DNA from: Paludibacteraceae bacterium
Lineage (GTDB): Bacteria > Bacteroidota > Bacteroidia > Bacteroidales > Paludibacteraceae
Length of the DNA: 64,000 nt
Assembly: GCA_017451525.1 (NCBI GenBank)
Contig: JAFTOD010000001.1
Location: 1-64,000, forward strand
Direction: 5' to 3'
Part shown: positions 29,418 through 37,418 of the stretch, piece after piece
Position numbering within the stretch: position 1 is the stretch's first letter
How the letters are laid out: each line of letters begins with the position of its first letter
The notes under the pieces: generated by a model
Told to the model about the DNA's origin: nothing
Database searches by the model: none
What the model saw: only the letters and a program-made list of their open reading frames with translations
Program-made: the position numbers and the translations under genes

Positions 29418-30167
29418 ATGAATTTTGAATTCAAAAAGATACTATCCCTAGTGGGTTTGCTACTACTTCCATATTGGATATATGCGCAAGAGATAGCGTC
29501 AACTGACACCACTAGCAAGCAAACAGCTGAGGTGCATGTGATTGCATCGTTTGTCAAGTCGTTTGATTACGGGCTAAAGCTCACTCTGGAAGAAGAGATT
29601 CGTAGCATACCTGCTCACCGTTCGCATACCACTATCTCGTTGGCATATACGCCCATTGAGTACCTTTCGCTGAGTGCTGGCTATGTGCTCAAGTTGTATG
29701 GTAATCAAGGTTGGGACGACCCCAATAAGTTTCTTCGCCACCGTGTGAATGTGGATGCTACGGGTCAAGTGACATTCGGTCAATGGAAACTATCGTTGCG
29801 TGAACGACTAATGTTGGATGCTCGTGCAGATGAGATAGATTTGCGCGAGAAGAACAGAGTGGATTATACCTTGCGTTCACGCCTACAAGCGGTATATGCT
29901 ATACCCAATCAACCATTGAGTATCGTGGCAAAGATGGAGGTGTTCAATACTTTGAATGCTAAATACTATGGTCAGTATATCAGCGAGTTGCGCCCTGAGA
30001 TAGGTTTGCAATGGAAAGTGGATAAGAAGAACACCCTCAATCTGGCCTATCGCTACAACTACGTCTATAGCCGCGAATTGGATGTCTTGGATAGCGGTGC
30101 TATTGCTCTCACACATGCGTACACGCACAAGCATGTGGTCTTGCTGACGTACAAGTTTGATTACTAA
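29418..30167 (+). CDS. DUF2490 outer-membrane beta-barrel protein
   Basis: A 249-residue protein with a signal peptide (LVGLLLLPYWIYAQ) and repeating amphipathic strands typical of DUF2490: LTLEEEIR, YLSLSAGYVLK, FLRHRVNVD and RLMLDARADE. It ends in an aromatic residue (YKFDY). Function is unknown; some relatives appear as adhesion- or porin-like barrels. The start codon lies inside tandem GAATTAT repeats (29404-29430). Confidence 0.83.
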   Translation: MNFEFKKILSLVGLLLLPYWIYAQEIASTDTTSKQTAEVHVIASFVKSFDYGLKLTLEEEIRSIPAHRSHTTISLAYTPIEYLSLSAGYVLKLYGNQGWDDPNKFLRHRVNVDATGQVTFGQWKLSLRERLMLDARADEIDLREKNRVDYTLRSRLQAVYAIPNQPLSIVAKMEVFNTLNAKYYGQYISELRPEIGLQWKVDKKNTLNLAYRYNYVYSRELDVLDSGAIALTHAYTHKHVVLLTYKFDY

Positions 30168-30170
30168 TAC

Positions 30171-30208
30171 AAAAAAATGGACACTCTGTTGGGTGTCCAT
30201 TTCTTTTT
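30171..30208. terminator. Terminator between DUF2490 and the FtsE-like gene
   Basis: The stem AAATGGACAC/GTGTCCATTT is preceded by an A run and followed by a T-rich tract; usable in both directions. Confidence 0.82.
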
Positions 30209-30222
30209 GGTATGCTATTCGA

Positions 30223-30888
30223 TTATATTTCGCTAATCTTGCCGTCGGCGAATTGCAGTTTGCGTCCTGGATATTGCTCTGGCCATGCATGATTATGGGT
30301 TGACATGATGACCGTCATACCTGCTTGGCTGATACTATAGAGCAGTTCCATGATGCCTTTGCCTGTTTCTGGGTCAAGGTTTCCCGTAGGTTCATCGGCT
30401 AGGATGAGTCCTGGTGCATTGAGCAATGCACGTGCAATCACCACACGCTGTTGTTCGCCGCCAGATAGTTGGTAAGGCATCTTATATGCTTTCTCTGCCA
30501 TTCCTACTTGCTTGAGCACGTCGTAGATATTGTTCTTCATTGCCTGTTTGTCTTTCCATCCTGTGGCTTTAAGCACAAACATAAGGTTGTCTTCCACGTT
30601 GCGATCTACTAGGAGTTGGAAATCTTGGAACACCACTCCCACTTTGCGGCGCAGATATGGGATGTCGCGTCTGCGAAGTTTGAGCAGGTCGTAGTCCAAT
30701 GCCGTTGCTTCGGTACCTTCTACGGGTAGTTCTCCATAGATAGTTTTCATAAAGCTCGACTTGCCCGAACCTACTCTACCCAAGAGATAGACCATCTCGC
30801 CCGATGCTATTGTCAGGGTGACATCCTTGAGCACAATCTGCTCATCTTGGCAAATCTCTACGTCTTTGTATGTGATGAGTTGGCTCAT
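30223..30888 (-). CDS. ftsE: FtsE-like ABC transporter ATP-binding protein
   Basis: A 221-residue ATPase with Walker [10 protein letters not shown] (about 36-44), LSGGEQQR signature and DEPTGNLD Walker B. FtsE works with FtsX in cell division by activating septal hydrolases. No ftsX is adjacent, so the partner must be elsewhere, and a LolD-type role is not excluded. The start overlaps the DUF349 stop by 4 nt. Confidence 0.82.
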   Translation of the reverse strand: MSQLITYKDVEICQDEQIVLKDVTLTIASGEMVYLLGRVGSGKSSFMKTIYGELPVEGTEATALDYDLLKLRRRDIPYLRRKVGVVFQDFQLLVDRNVEDNLMFVLKATGWKDKQAMKNNIYDVLKQVGMAEKAYKMPYQLSGGEQQRVVIARALLNAPGLILADEPTGNLDPETGKGIMELLYSISQAGMTVIMSTHNHAWPEQYPGRKLQFADGKISEI

Positions 30889-32369
30889 TCTGCGTCCATT
30901 TGGTTGATTTTATTCTCTAGGTCAGCGAGTTGGCTCTTGAGTGTATCAATCTTCTTGCGCATGTCATCCACCAGTTTGTTAGCGGTCTTAGATTTGCCCG
31001 TAAAGAAGAGGATATTGTTTTCTGCCGTCTTAATCTCTTGTACGAGGTTTTCGTACATACGGATTAGTTTCTGACGGTCGTTCATTTGATCCACTTTCTT
31101 GTTCCAACGCTCTTTGGCCTCAGCGCGTTTTTGAGCATACTGCTCACGCATTTCTTTGGTTGCCTCACGTTTCGCTTCGAAGAAGGTATCGCAAGCAGCC
31201 GTGAATTTCTTCCAAAGGTCGTCGGAGTATTTGCGTGCGATAGGTCCTACTTTCTTCCACTCGGCTTGTAGTTCGATGAGTCGGTTGGTAGTTTCAGTCC
31301 ATTCTATGCTGTCTTTGAGTGCTTCTGCAGCTTCTACGAGTTCGCGTTTTTTCTTGAGGTTCTCGCTGAGTTCATCGCGCATAGCTTTGTAGTAAGCGGT
31401 TTTGGCCTTGAAGAAAGCCTCGCAGAGTTCGCGGTATTCGTTGTAGATAGTTTGGTTTTGTTTTTTAGGAGCAAAGCCAATGGTACGCCATTCTTGTTGG
31501 ATAGCTTGCAGCTTCTCAGTAGCCTCATCCCATTGCTTATTTGACTTCAATTTATTGACATCTACCTCCTTCAGTTGCTCAATGAGTGCTTGTTTCTTCT
31601 CCAAGTTTTCGTTTTCTTTGGCGTGCAGTTCGTCGAAGTATGCTTGGTGCTTTTTGTTGATTACACTGCTTGCTTGTTTGAATCGATTCCAGAGCTCTTC
31701 TCTGAGTTCGCGTGCTACAGGTCCAATCTCTGCCCACTCGTCGTGAAGTTGTTGCAATGCTCGGTTGGCTTCTACGATATTGGGGTTCTCTTGCAGTTTC
31801 TCCGCAGCCTCGCAGAGTAGGGTTTTCATCTCGAGGTTCTTCTTGAAGTCAAGGTCGCGCAGTTCGATATTGATTTTCACAAGGTCATAGAAGCGCTCTT
31901 GGTATTGTTGGTAGTTTTTCCAAATTTCTTGTGCTTTTTGTGCAGGTACTGCTCCTATGGTTTTCCACTCAACTTGCAGTTCTCGCATTTTTTTGAGGTT
32001 ATCCATGACGTCCGCTGTTTCTGCATCCGCCATTTCCTTCATTTGTGTAAGTATATTCTCCTTGCGGAGGAGGTTTTTTGCTTGTTCTTCCTCAATTTGC
32101 TTTTGCAGTTCTGCGCGGCGTTGTTTGTATTGATTCAACAATTCGCGGAACTCTTGCTCCAATTCATCAAAGGATGGCAACCAATTCTCCAACACTTCGC
32201 CTGCTGCCTCAGCAGCTTCCATTGCGGCTTTCTTTTGTGCTTCTAACTCTTGATGATACTGACGGTAGAATTGCGTTTTCAACGCTTCTACTTGCTCTTT
32301 CACTTCCGCTACATTCTTTTGTAGTAGTTCCTTTAGTTCGTCCACGAACTGTTGTTTTTCATTTGCCAT
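30885..32369 (-). CDS. DUF349 domain coiled-coil protein
   Basis: A 494-residue, highly charged helical protein with about five DUF349 repeats, each with a W-x-x-I/V-G motif (EWKTIGAVP, EWAEIGPVA, EWRTIGFAP, EWKKVGPIA). Long coiled coils lie at both ends. It is a common cytoplasmic Bacteroidetes protein of unknown function. It is the first gene of a two-gene unit with ftsE. Confidence 0.88.
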   Translation of the reverse strand: MANEKQQFVDELKELLQKNVAEVKEQVEALKTQFYRQYHQELEAQKKAAMEAAEAAGEVLENWLPSFDELEQEFRELLNQYKQRRAELQKQIEEEQAKNLLRKENILTQMKEMADAETADVMDNLKKMRELQVEWKTIGAVPAQKAQEIWKNYQQYQERFYDLVKINIELRDLDFKKNLEMKTLLCEAAEKLQENPNIVEANRALQQLHDEWAEIGPVARELREELWNRFKQASSVINKKHQAYFDELHAKENENLEKKQALIEQLKEVDVNKLKSNKQWDEATEKLQAIQQEWRTIGFAPKKQNQTIYNEYRELCEAFFKAKTAYYKAMRDELSENLKKKRELVEAAEALKDSIEWTETTNRLIELQAEWKKVGPIARKYSDDLWKKFTAACDTFFEAKREATKEMREQYAQKRAEAKERWNKKVDQMNDRQKLIRMYENLVQEIKTAENNILFFTGKSKTANKLVDDMRKKIDTLKSQLADLENKINQMDAE

Positions 32370-32416
32370 AATCTTAAAAAGTTACGCCCTTTCGAGCGGG
32401 GTTCATAAATTTCGCT

Positions 32417-32425
32417 GCAAAGATA
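32417..32425 (-). promoter_or_regulatory. Promoter of the DUF349-ftsE unit
   Basis: On the minus strand TATCTTTGC is preceded by TTTG (plus CAAA at 32446-32449), exactly 20 nt apart. Confidence 0.75.
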
Positions 32426-32517
32426 CAAAAATATTTACAAATTACCAAATTTATGATGTACAATTTGTTTTTTTCAAACAAATGGCACTAAGGTTTGCAT
32501 ATTTCAAAAAAATGTAG

Positions 32518-32526
32518 TACTTTTGC
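32518..32526 (+). promoter_or_regulatory. Promoter of the ArsG/CcdA-like permease gene
   Basis: TACTTTTGC with TTTG at 32494-32497, exactly 20 nt apart, 26 nt before the ATG. Confidence 0.75.
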
Positions 32527-32552
32527 AGGTCAATAGAAATTATAGATTGTAA

Positions 32553-33299
32553 ATGGTAAATATCTTCACATCTTTATTATTGGGTTTCTTGATGATTCTT
32601 GACCCATGCACGCTCTTCACGAGCATTGCTGCTATTGGGTACATTGATAAAGAGATCAATAACCGCCGCAAAGTGCTACTCAACGGACTGATGTTCGTGT
32701 TGGGCAAGTTGGCTACTTATACGCTCTTAGCAATACCTTTTATTATGGGAGCACGCACAGAGGGTATCAAGCATTTCCTACATCAGTGGGGCGAACCTCT
32801 CTTGGCGGCCTTTATGCTCATTTGTGGTGTGCTACTACTCTTCACAGGTCATCATCACCACGAACACGACCACGGAGTGAGCAAGTGGCTGAAAAATGTG
32901 GATAGCCAGAGTAGCGGTTTCTGGTCGTTTATGTTGGGTATCTTTTTTGCTATTGCATTTTGTCCTCACCGTTTGGTATATTTCTTCACGATGATTGACA
33001 TAGCCATCACCCTACCCTTCTCATGGAACTGGATTCTTCCTATTGTCTTTGGTTTAGGAACGGGATTGCCTATTATGATTATCGCATGGCTGATTTCGTA
33101 TAGCGCAATGTCTATCAATACACTTACTAGCAAACTCCATTCGATAGAAAAATGGGTACGCTACATATCTGCCGCTTTGTTTATCGGCTTTGGAATATAC
33201 CTCTGCGTGCATATCTTCTCTCACGGACACGACCACGAATGTGGGCATGAATGCGGTCATGAACATTGTGAGTGCAAAGCGTTAGATTTGAGGTTATAG
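32553..33299 (+). CDS. ArsG/CcdA-like permease with His-rich loop and tail
   Basis: A 248-residue membrane protein with about six helices. The first carries MILDPCTLFTS and the fourth AFCPHRLVYFF, the paired Pro-Cys motifs of the CcdA/DsbD family in its ArsG-like form. A histidine-rich loop (HHHHEHDHG, about 106) and a His/Cys-rich tail (HDHECGHECGHEHCEC) suggest metal binding. Thiol transfer or metalloid efflux are the likely roles; the sequence does not choose. It is 13 nt before trmN6. Confidence 0.75.
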   Translation: MVNIFTSLLLGFLMILDPCTLFTSIAAIGYIDKEINNRRKVLLNGLMFVLGKLATYTLLAIPFIMGARTEGIKHFLHQWGEPLLAAFMLICGVLLLFTGHHHHEHDHGVSKWLKNVDSQSSGFWSFMLGIFFAIAFCPHRLVYFFTMIDIAITLPFSWNWILPIVFGLGTGLPIMIIAWLISYSAMSINTLTSKLHSIEKWVRYISAALFIGFGIYLCVHIFSHGHDHECGHECGHEHCECKALDLRL

Positions 33300-33312
33300 A
33301 CACCCAACGCGC

Positions 33313-34044
33313 ATGAGTTCACCTAACTTCCGCTTCAAACAGTTCACCGTATGGCATGACCGCTGTGCCATGAAAGTGGGCACCGATGGTGTCCTACTTG
33401 GTGCATGGTGCCCTTTGCCATCCCAAAAGCCTAATCGCGTGCGCGTGTTGGACATAGGTGTGGGGAGTGGATTGATTGCACTGATGATAGCACAACGATT
33501 ACACCTAAGAGGAGACATGTTCTCCGTTTTGGGAATAGATATCGATCGCGATGCGGTGGAGCAAAGTCACATCAATTTTCAACAATCACCATGGGCAGAC
33601 AGTCTAACGAGCCAAGCATGCCGATTACAAGACATGCCCGCAGAACAAGCATTTGACTTGATTGTCAGCAACCCACCCTACTTCCAAGACAGTCTGAAGA
33701 ACCCTAACGCACAGCGTGCCACGGCACGCCATACCGATACGCTGAGTTATACGGAACTCATCCAACATGCAGCACGTCTGTTAAATACAAACGGTACGTT
33801 AGCATTAGTTTTGCCTTTCGAGGCGAAGGAAGATATATTGGCATTGGCAGAGGCACATGCTCTCTATCCTACCCACATCACTCATGTGCATAGCAAACCT
33901 GGCAAACCAGCCAAACGCCTGCTCATTGCCTTCTCCCCAATATCCTATACCCAATATCCTATACCCAAAACAATGTACATTGAATCGGAAAATTTCCCTC
34001 GCAGCGAGGAATACAAGGAACTGACCAAAGATTTCTATCTATAA
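33313..34044 (+). CDS. trmN6: tRNA1(Val) adenine-37 N6-methyltransferase
   Basis: A 243-residue class I methyltransferase. The SAM-binding motif is LDIGVGSGLIALM (about 48-60) and the catalytic motif is SNPPYF (about 118), as in YfiC/TrmN6. A short Pro/Tyr-rich insert (SPISYTQYPIPK) near residue 212 is encoded by CCTATAC/CCCAATA heptamers at 33935-33970. Confidence 0.9.
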   Translation: MSSPNFRFKQFTVWHDRCAMKVGTDGVLLGAWCPLPSQKPNRVRVLDIGVGSGLIALMIAQRLHLRGDMFSVLGIDIDRDAVEQSHINFQQSPWADSLTSQACRLQDMPAEQAFDLIVSNPPYFQDSLKNPNAQRATARHTDTLSYTELIQHAARLLNTNGTLALVLPFEAKEDILALAEAHALYPTHITHVHSKPGKPAKRLLIAFSPISYTQYPIPKTMYIESENFPRSEEYKELTKDFYL

Positions 34045-34111
34045 CCCTGCCTATTATACGATACATTAAACAATAGCGGCTTTGCCGCAATCAATAAACA
34101 ACAAATTGAAT

Positions 34112-34555
34112 ATGAAACTCGGAGACAAAATGCCTGCATTTAGCGTGGCAGATCAAAATGGAAATATCGTGACCAACGAGCAGTTGGTGGGTAAGAAAAC
34201 CGTCATTTACTTCTATCCTAAGGATAGCACCCCAGGTTGTACTGCGGAGGCGTGCAACTTACGCGATAATTACCATCGCTTTTTGGCGGAAGGGTATCAA
34301 GTGTATGGTGTGAGCAAAGATAGCCAGAAATCGCACCAGAACTTCATTGCCAAATACGAATTACCCTTCCCATTACTATCTGACCCATCCACAGAGATGT
34401 TGCAATCTTTTGGTGCATGGGGCGAGAAGAAGATGTGCGGCAAGACTTGTGTGGGTACATTGCGCAAGACATTTGTTTTTGATGAGCAAGGCACCCTCAC
34501 GCAACTCATTGAGAAGGTGGACACCAAGAACCACGCTGCGCAGTTGTTGAGATAA
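34112..34555 (+). CDS. bcp: Thioredoxin-dependent thiol peroxidase
   Basis: A 147-residue peroxiredoxin (Bcp/PrxQ). The peroxidatic Cys is in PKDSTPGCTAEACNL (about 45), with the resolving Cys five residues later. SDPSTEML and TFVFDEQG follow. It reduces peroxides with thioredoxin. I chose ATG 34112 because the TTG at 34082 sits inside a GCGGCtttGCCGC mini-hairpin (34073-34085). Confidence 0.95.
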   Translation: MKLGDKMPAFSVADQNGNIVTNEQLVGKKTVIYFYPKDSTPGCTAEACNLRDNYHRFLAEGYQVYGVSKDSQKSHQNFIAKYELPFPLLSDPSTEMLQSFGAWGEKKMCGKTCVGTLRKTFVFDEQGTLTQLIEKVDTKNHAAQLLR

Positions 34556-34681
34556 ACATTTAAGTATTACACTTGATTTTCCCCGGAGGTTACGGGTTCT
34601 TGACGGGTTCATAACAGGTTGATAGTGGCACATCACTATCACATCCGTAGCACATCTATTGCTTTTCTCTTCATTCGCTCG

Positions 34682-35884
34682 CTATCTAAAAATGAGAGTA
34701 AAGATTGTTCCCTTTTCGTCGCTGCGAACGAGGCGGATGCTACCATTGTGTAGGCGCATGATTTGGCGGGAGAGACTCAAACCAATACCTGAGCCTTCGG
34801 GTTTGGTGGTGAAGAATGGAATGAATATCTGCTCCTGACTATCAGGGCTGATAGGATGACCATTATTGCAGACATCTATCACGACGGCATCGGCATCATC
34901 AATCTTGGCTGTGATGGTGATTTGGGTTGCCTCTGCCTGTAAGGCATTGCTAATGAGATTGACTACCACCTGCGAGATTTGTCCCTCGTCCGCATATAGC
35001 AGAATATCATCGGTCAGTTCGGTGTACTGATAGTTGGCACCTGCGTCATCTATCTGCTGTTTGGTCAGTTGCTCCACACGCTCCATGAGTTCGCGCAAGT
35101 AAAATGGTTTTCTAACTGGCGTTGCTACTCGTGTTAGACTGCGGTAGGTGTTGACGAATTTGATGAGGTCCTTAGAAGAGGTTGAAATCGTCTGCAAGCC
35201 CATTACCAAATCAGGCGAAGTAGGGTCTTTGGAGAGTGTTTCGCTGAGCGAAGCGATAGGCGTGATGGTATTCATAATCTCGTGTGTGAGTACACGGATT
35301 AGGCGAGACCATGCCAACTCCTCGTTTTCGGCAATCTCGTTGCTAATATCGTTAAAGGCAATGATCTTTATTGTTTTGCCATGTATTGCAGTTTCGGTGG
35401 CTGTGAGAATGATAGTGCGTTCGCCTCGTTCGGTAAAGAAAGTAGCGCGTTGTTCGCTATTGGCTGACACTTGTCGAAACGCTTCCGCAAGCGATGGATG
35501 GATATTATCCAGTTGGCGAAGATTACTGAAGGTCAGCAAACCCAAGAGCGAGAGGGCCGTTTTGTTGTGATAGGTCACTCGGTTGTCTGTGACGGTGATG
35601 ATACCCGTTTGCACATGGTCGAGCATCTGTCCAAAGTAGCGTTCTTGTTCGCTGATTTCGTGTCGCTCTTTGTCGAAAAGGTCACGCAGACGGTTGAGTG
35701 TTTTGTTGAAGCTTCTATTTCGAATGCCTTGCTCGTTGAATCGGAAGTTGAGTTCCTTATCTTCAAGCGCATCGAGCATGTAATTGATTTTCTTTTGCAA
35801 TCGTTGTTTCACCACTACCCCCACAACAACTCCCACCACAATAGCAGCGGCAAGGCAAGTGAGTATGATGAAAGGTGTATCCAT
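34682..35884 (-). CDS. NtrY-like sensor histidine kinase
   Basis: A 400-residue kinase with one N-terminal helix (about 5-25), a HAMP-like stretch and a PAS-like domain (about 85-170). The phospho-accepting HEIMNTITP follows (His about 201), then an HATPase with N box LISNALQAEA and G boxes (GSGIGLSLS). Its gene starts 2 nt after the stop of the sigma-54 regulator, so the two form a pair. The signal is unknown; the regulated efflux genes suggest an envelope or toxic-compound cue. Confidence 0.93.
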   Translation of the reverse strand: MDTPFIILTCLAAAIVVGVVVGVVVKQRLQKKINYMLDALEDKELNFRFNEQGIRNRSFNKTLNRLRDLFDKERHEISEQERYFGQMLDHVQTGIITVTDNRVTYHNKTALSLLGLLTFSNLRQLDNIHPSLAEAFRQVSANSEQRATFFTERGERTIILTATETAIHGKTIKIIAFNDISNEIAENEELAWSRLIRVLTHEIMNTITPIASLSETLSKDPTSPDLVMGLQTISTSSKDLIKFVNTYRSLTRVATPVRKPFYLRELMERVEQLTKQQIDDAGANYQYTELTDDILLYADEGQISQVVVNLISNALQAEATQITITAKIDDADAVVIDVCNNGHPISPDSQEQIFIPFFTTKPEGSGIGLSLSRQIMRLHNGSIRLVRSDEKGTIFTLIFR

Positions 35885-35886
35885 GA

Positions 35887-37287
35887 TTATATCCCGTACT
35901 TTTTCAGTTTAGCGTAGAGAGTTGGGCGGCTGATGTTGAGAGCTTTGGCTACTAAAGACAAGTTGCCATCGTGTTGCGCCATAGCGTTGCGGATAGCACG
36001 CTCTTCGACGGTTTCTAAAGTTTCTACAGCATCGCTGTCGGCTGTTGGATATTGGCTATTGGACGGCGTTCTGCCTATTGGGTATGGGGTACTGGATGGC
36101 AACGGCAGTTGCAAATCGGCAAGGGTGAGTGTGTCGCCTTCGGAGAGGATGACGGCTTTTTCAATGCAGTTGTTGAGTTCGCGGATATTGCCCGACCAAG
36201 TATGTGCCAACAGGGCTTGTTGCGCTTCGGGTGCCAACGCATTCACATTGCGGTGGTAGCGTTCGGCATAGGTTTGCATGAAACGCTCAGCAAGCGGCAG
36301 AATCTCGTCTTGGCGTTGGCGAAGTGGTGGAAGTTGCAGGTGCATTGTGTTGATTCGGTAGTACAAGTCCTCGCGGAAAGTGCCGTCCTGTACCATTTGT
36401 GGAATGTCGCGGTTGGTAGCACAGATAAGGCGGATATCAATTGGTATCTCTTTGGTATCGCCAACACGCACGATAGCACGGTTTTGCAGCACGCGCAGGA
36501 GTTTGGCTTGCAAGTGCAATGGGATATTGCCTATCTCATCGAGGAAGAGCGTGCCGCCGTTGGCTTGTTCGAACTTACCTACATGGTCAGCATGTGCATC
36601 GGTGAAAGCACCTTTGACATGTCCGAACAGTTCGCTCTCGAAGAGTGTTTCGGTAATAGCGCCTGCGTCCACGCACACCATCGGTTGCGCAGCGCGAGCC
36701 GACAAGCGATGGATCTCGTTGGCAAGTACATCCTTACCCGTACCATTCTCGCCTGTGATGAGGATAGAGGCATCGGTGGTAGCCACTTTCTCCAGTTGCT
36801 TGCGGATAATGGTCATGGCAGGGCTTGAGCCCCAGTGCATTTTGGGCGATTGGCTATTGGTTATGGGCGATGGGGTTGGAGATTTTTTGCCTGTGCGTTT
36901 AATTTTCTGTTGGTACGCAAGGGTAAGAGTCTCAACGAGTTTGTTGTTGTCCCAAGGTTTGACAATGAAATCGAACGCTCCGCGTTTCATGCCCTCTACT
37001 GCGAGTTGAATATCGCCGTAGGCGGTAAAGAGCACCACTTCGATATTAGGTGCAAACTGTTTGATTTCGGAGAGCCAGTATAGTCCTTCGTTGCCCGTGT
37101 TGATAGCGGTTTGGAAGTTCATATCGAGCAGCACCACATCAGGTTGCAGTTCACGGATAGTGGATTGCAACGACTTAGGCGAAGACAGCATCTCTACCTG
37201 AGCAAAGAATCGCGGCAGCAACATCTCCAGCGCTGCGCGAATACCTTTGTTGTCGTCCACGACAAGTATTTTGGCTTTGGATTTCAT
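35887..37287 (-). CDS. Sigma-54-dependent response regulator (NtrC family)
   Basis: A 466-residue regulator: receiver domain (phospho-Asp in VVLLDMNF, about 55), AAA+ domain with Walker A GENGTGKD (about 175), a GAFTDA loop where GAFTGA is usual, Walker B GGTLFLDEIG, and a Fis-type HTH (about 430-466, LSLVAKALNISRPTLYAKLK). It should remodel RpoN holoenzyme. Two linkers (SPTPSPITNSQSPK and STPYPIGRTPSNSQYP) come from CCAATAG-type heptamers. The start is ATG 37287, downstream of its own sigma-70-type promoter. Confidence 0.94.
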   Translation of the reverse strand: MKSKAKILVVDDNKGIRAALEMLLPRFFAQVEMLSSPKSLQSTIRELQPDVVLLDMNFQTAINTGNEGLYWLSEIKQFAPNIEVVLFTAYGDIQLAVEGMKRGAFDFIVKPWDNNKLVETLTLAYQQKIKRTGKKSPTPSPITNSQSPKMHWGSSPAMTIIRKQLEKVATTDASILITGENGTGKDVLANEIHRLSARAAQPMVCVDAGAITETLFESELFGHVKGAFTDAHADHVGKFEQANGGTLFLDEIGNIPLHLQAKLLRVLQNRAIVRVGDTKEIPIDIRLICATNRDIPQMVQDGTFREDLYYRINTMHLQLPPLRQRQDEILPLAERFMQTYAERYHRNVNALAPEAQQALLAHTWSGNIRELNNCIEKAVILSEGDTLTLADLQLPLPSSTPYPIGRTPSNSQYPTADSDAVETLETVEERAIRNAMAQHDGNLSLVAKALNISRPTLYAKLKKYGI

Positions 37288-37294
37288 AGTGGGT

Positions 37295-37303
37295 GCAAAG
37301 GTA
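37295..37303 (-). promoter_or_regulatory. Promoter of the regulator-kinase pair
   Basis: On the minus strand TACCTTTGC with TTTG (plus CAAA at 37324-37327), exactly 20 nt apart, lies 8 nt from the start codon, so the leader is very short. Confidence 0.72.
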
Positions 37304-37373
37304 CAACAAAAATTGCGTATATACAAATATTAAGTAGAAAAAGTTTTAGGGGTTTCAAAAGTTTTAAGGGTAA

Positions 37374-37408
37374 TTCTGCTCTGCACCCGTATTAGATGCA
37401 GAGCAGAA
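37374..37408 (-). terminator. Hairpin after the ABC permease operon
   Basis: A perfect 12-bp stem TTCTGCTCTGCA/TGCAGAGCAGAA lies just after the permease stop. It lacks a long T run, so termination may be partial. Confidence 0.6.
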
Positions 37409-37418
37409 AAGATATGTT

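Noticed and set aside
36052..36828. 258-codon open frame on the + strand
   Set aside because: It is antisense to the AAA+ domain of the sigma-54 regulator; the codon pattern belongs to the minus strand.
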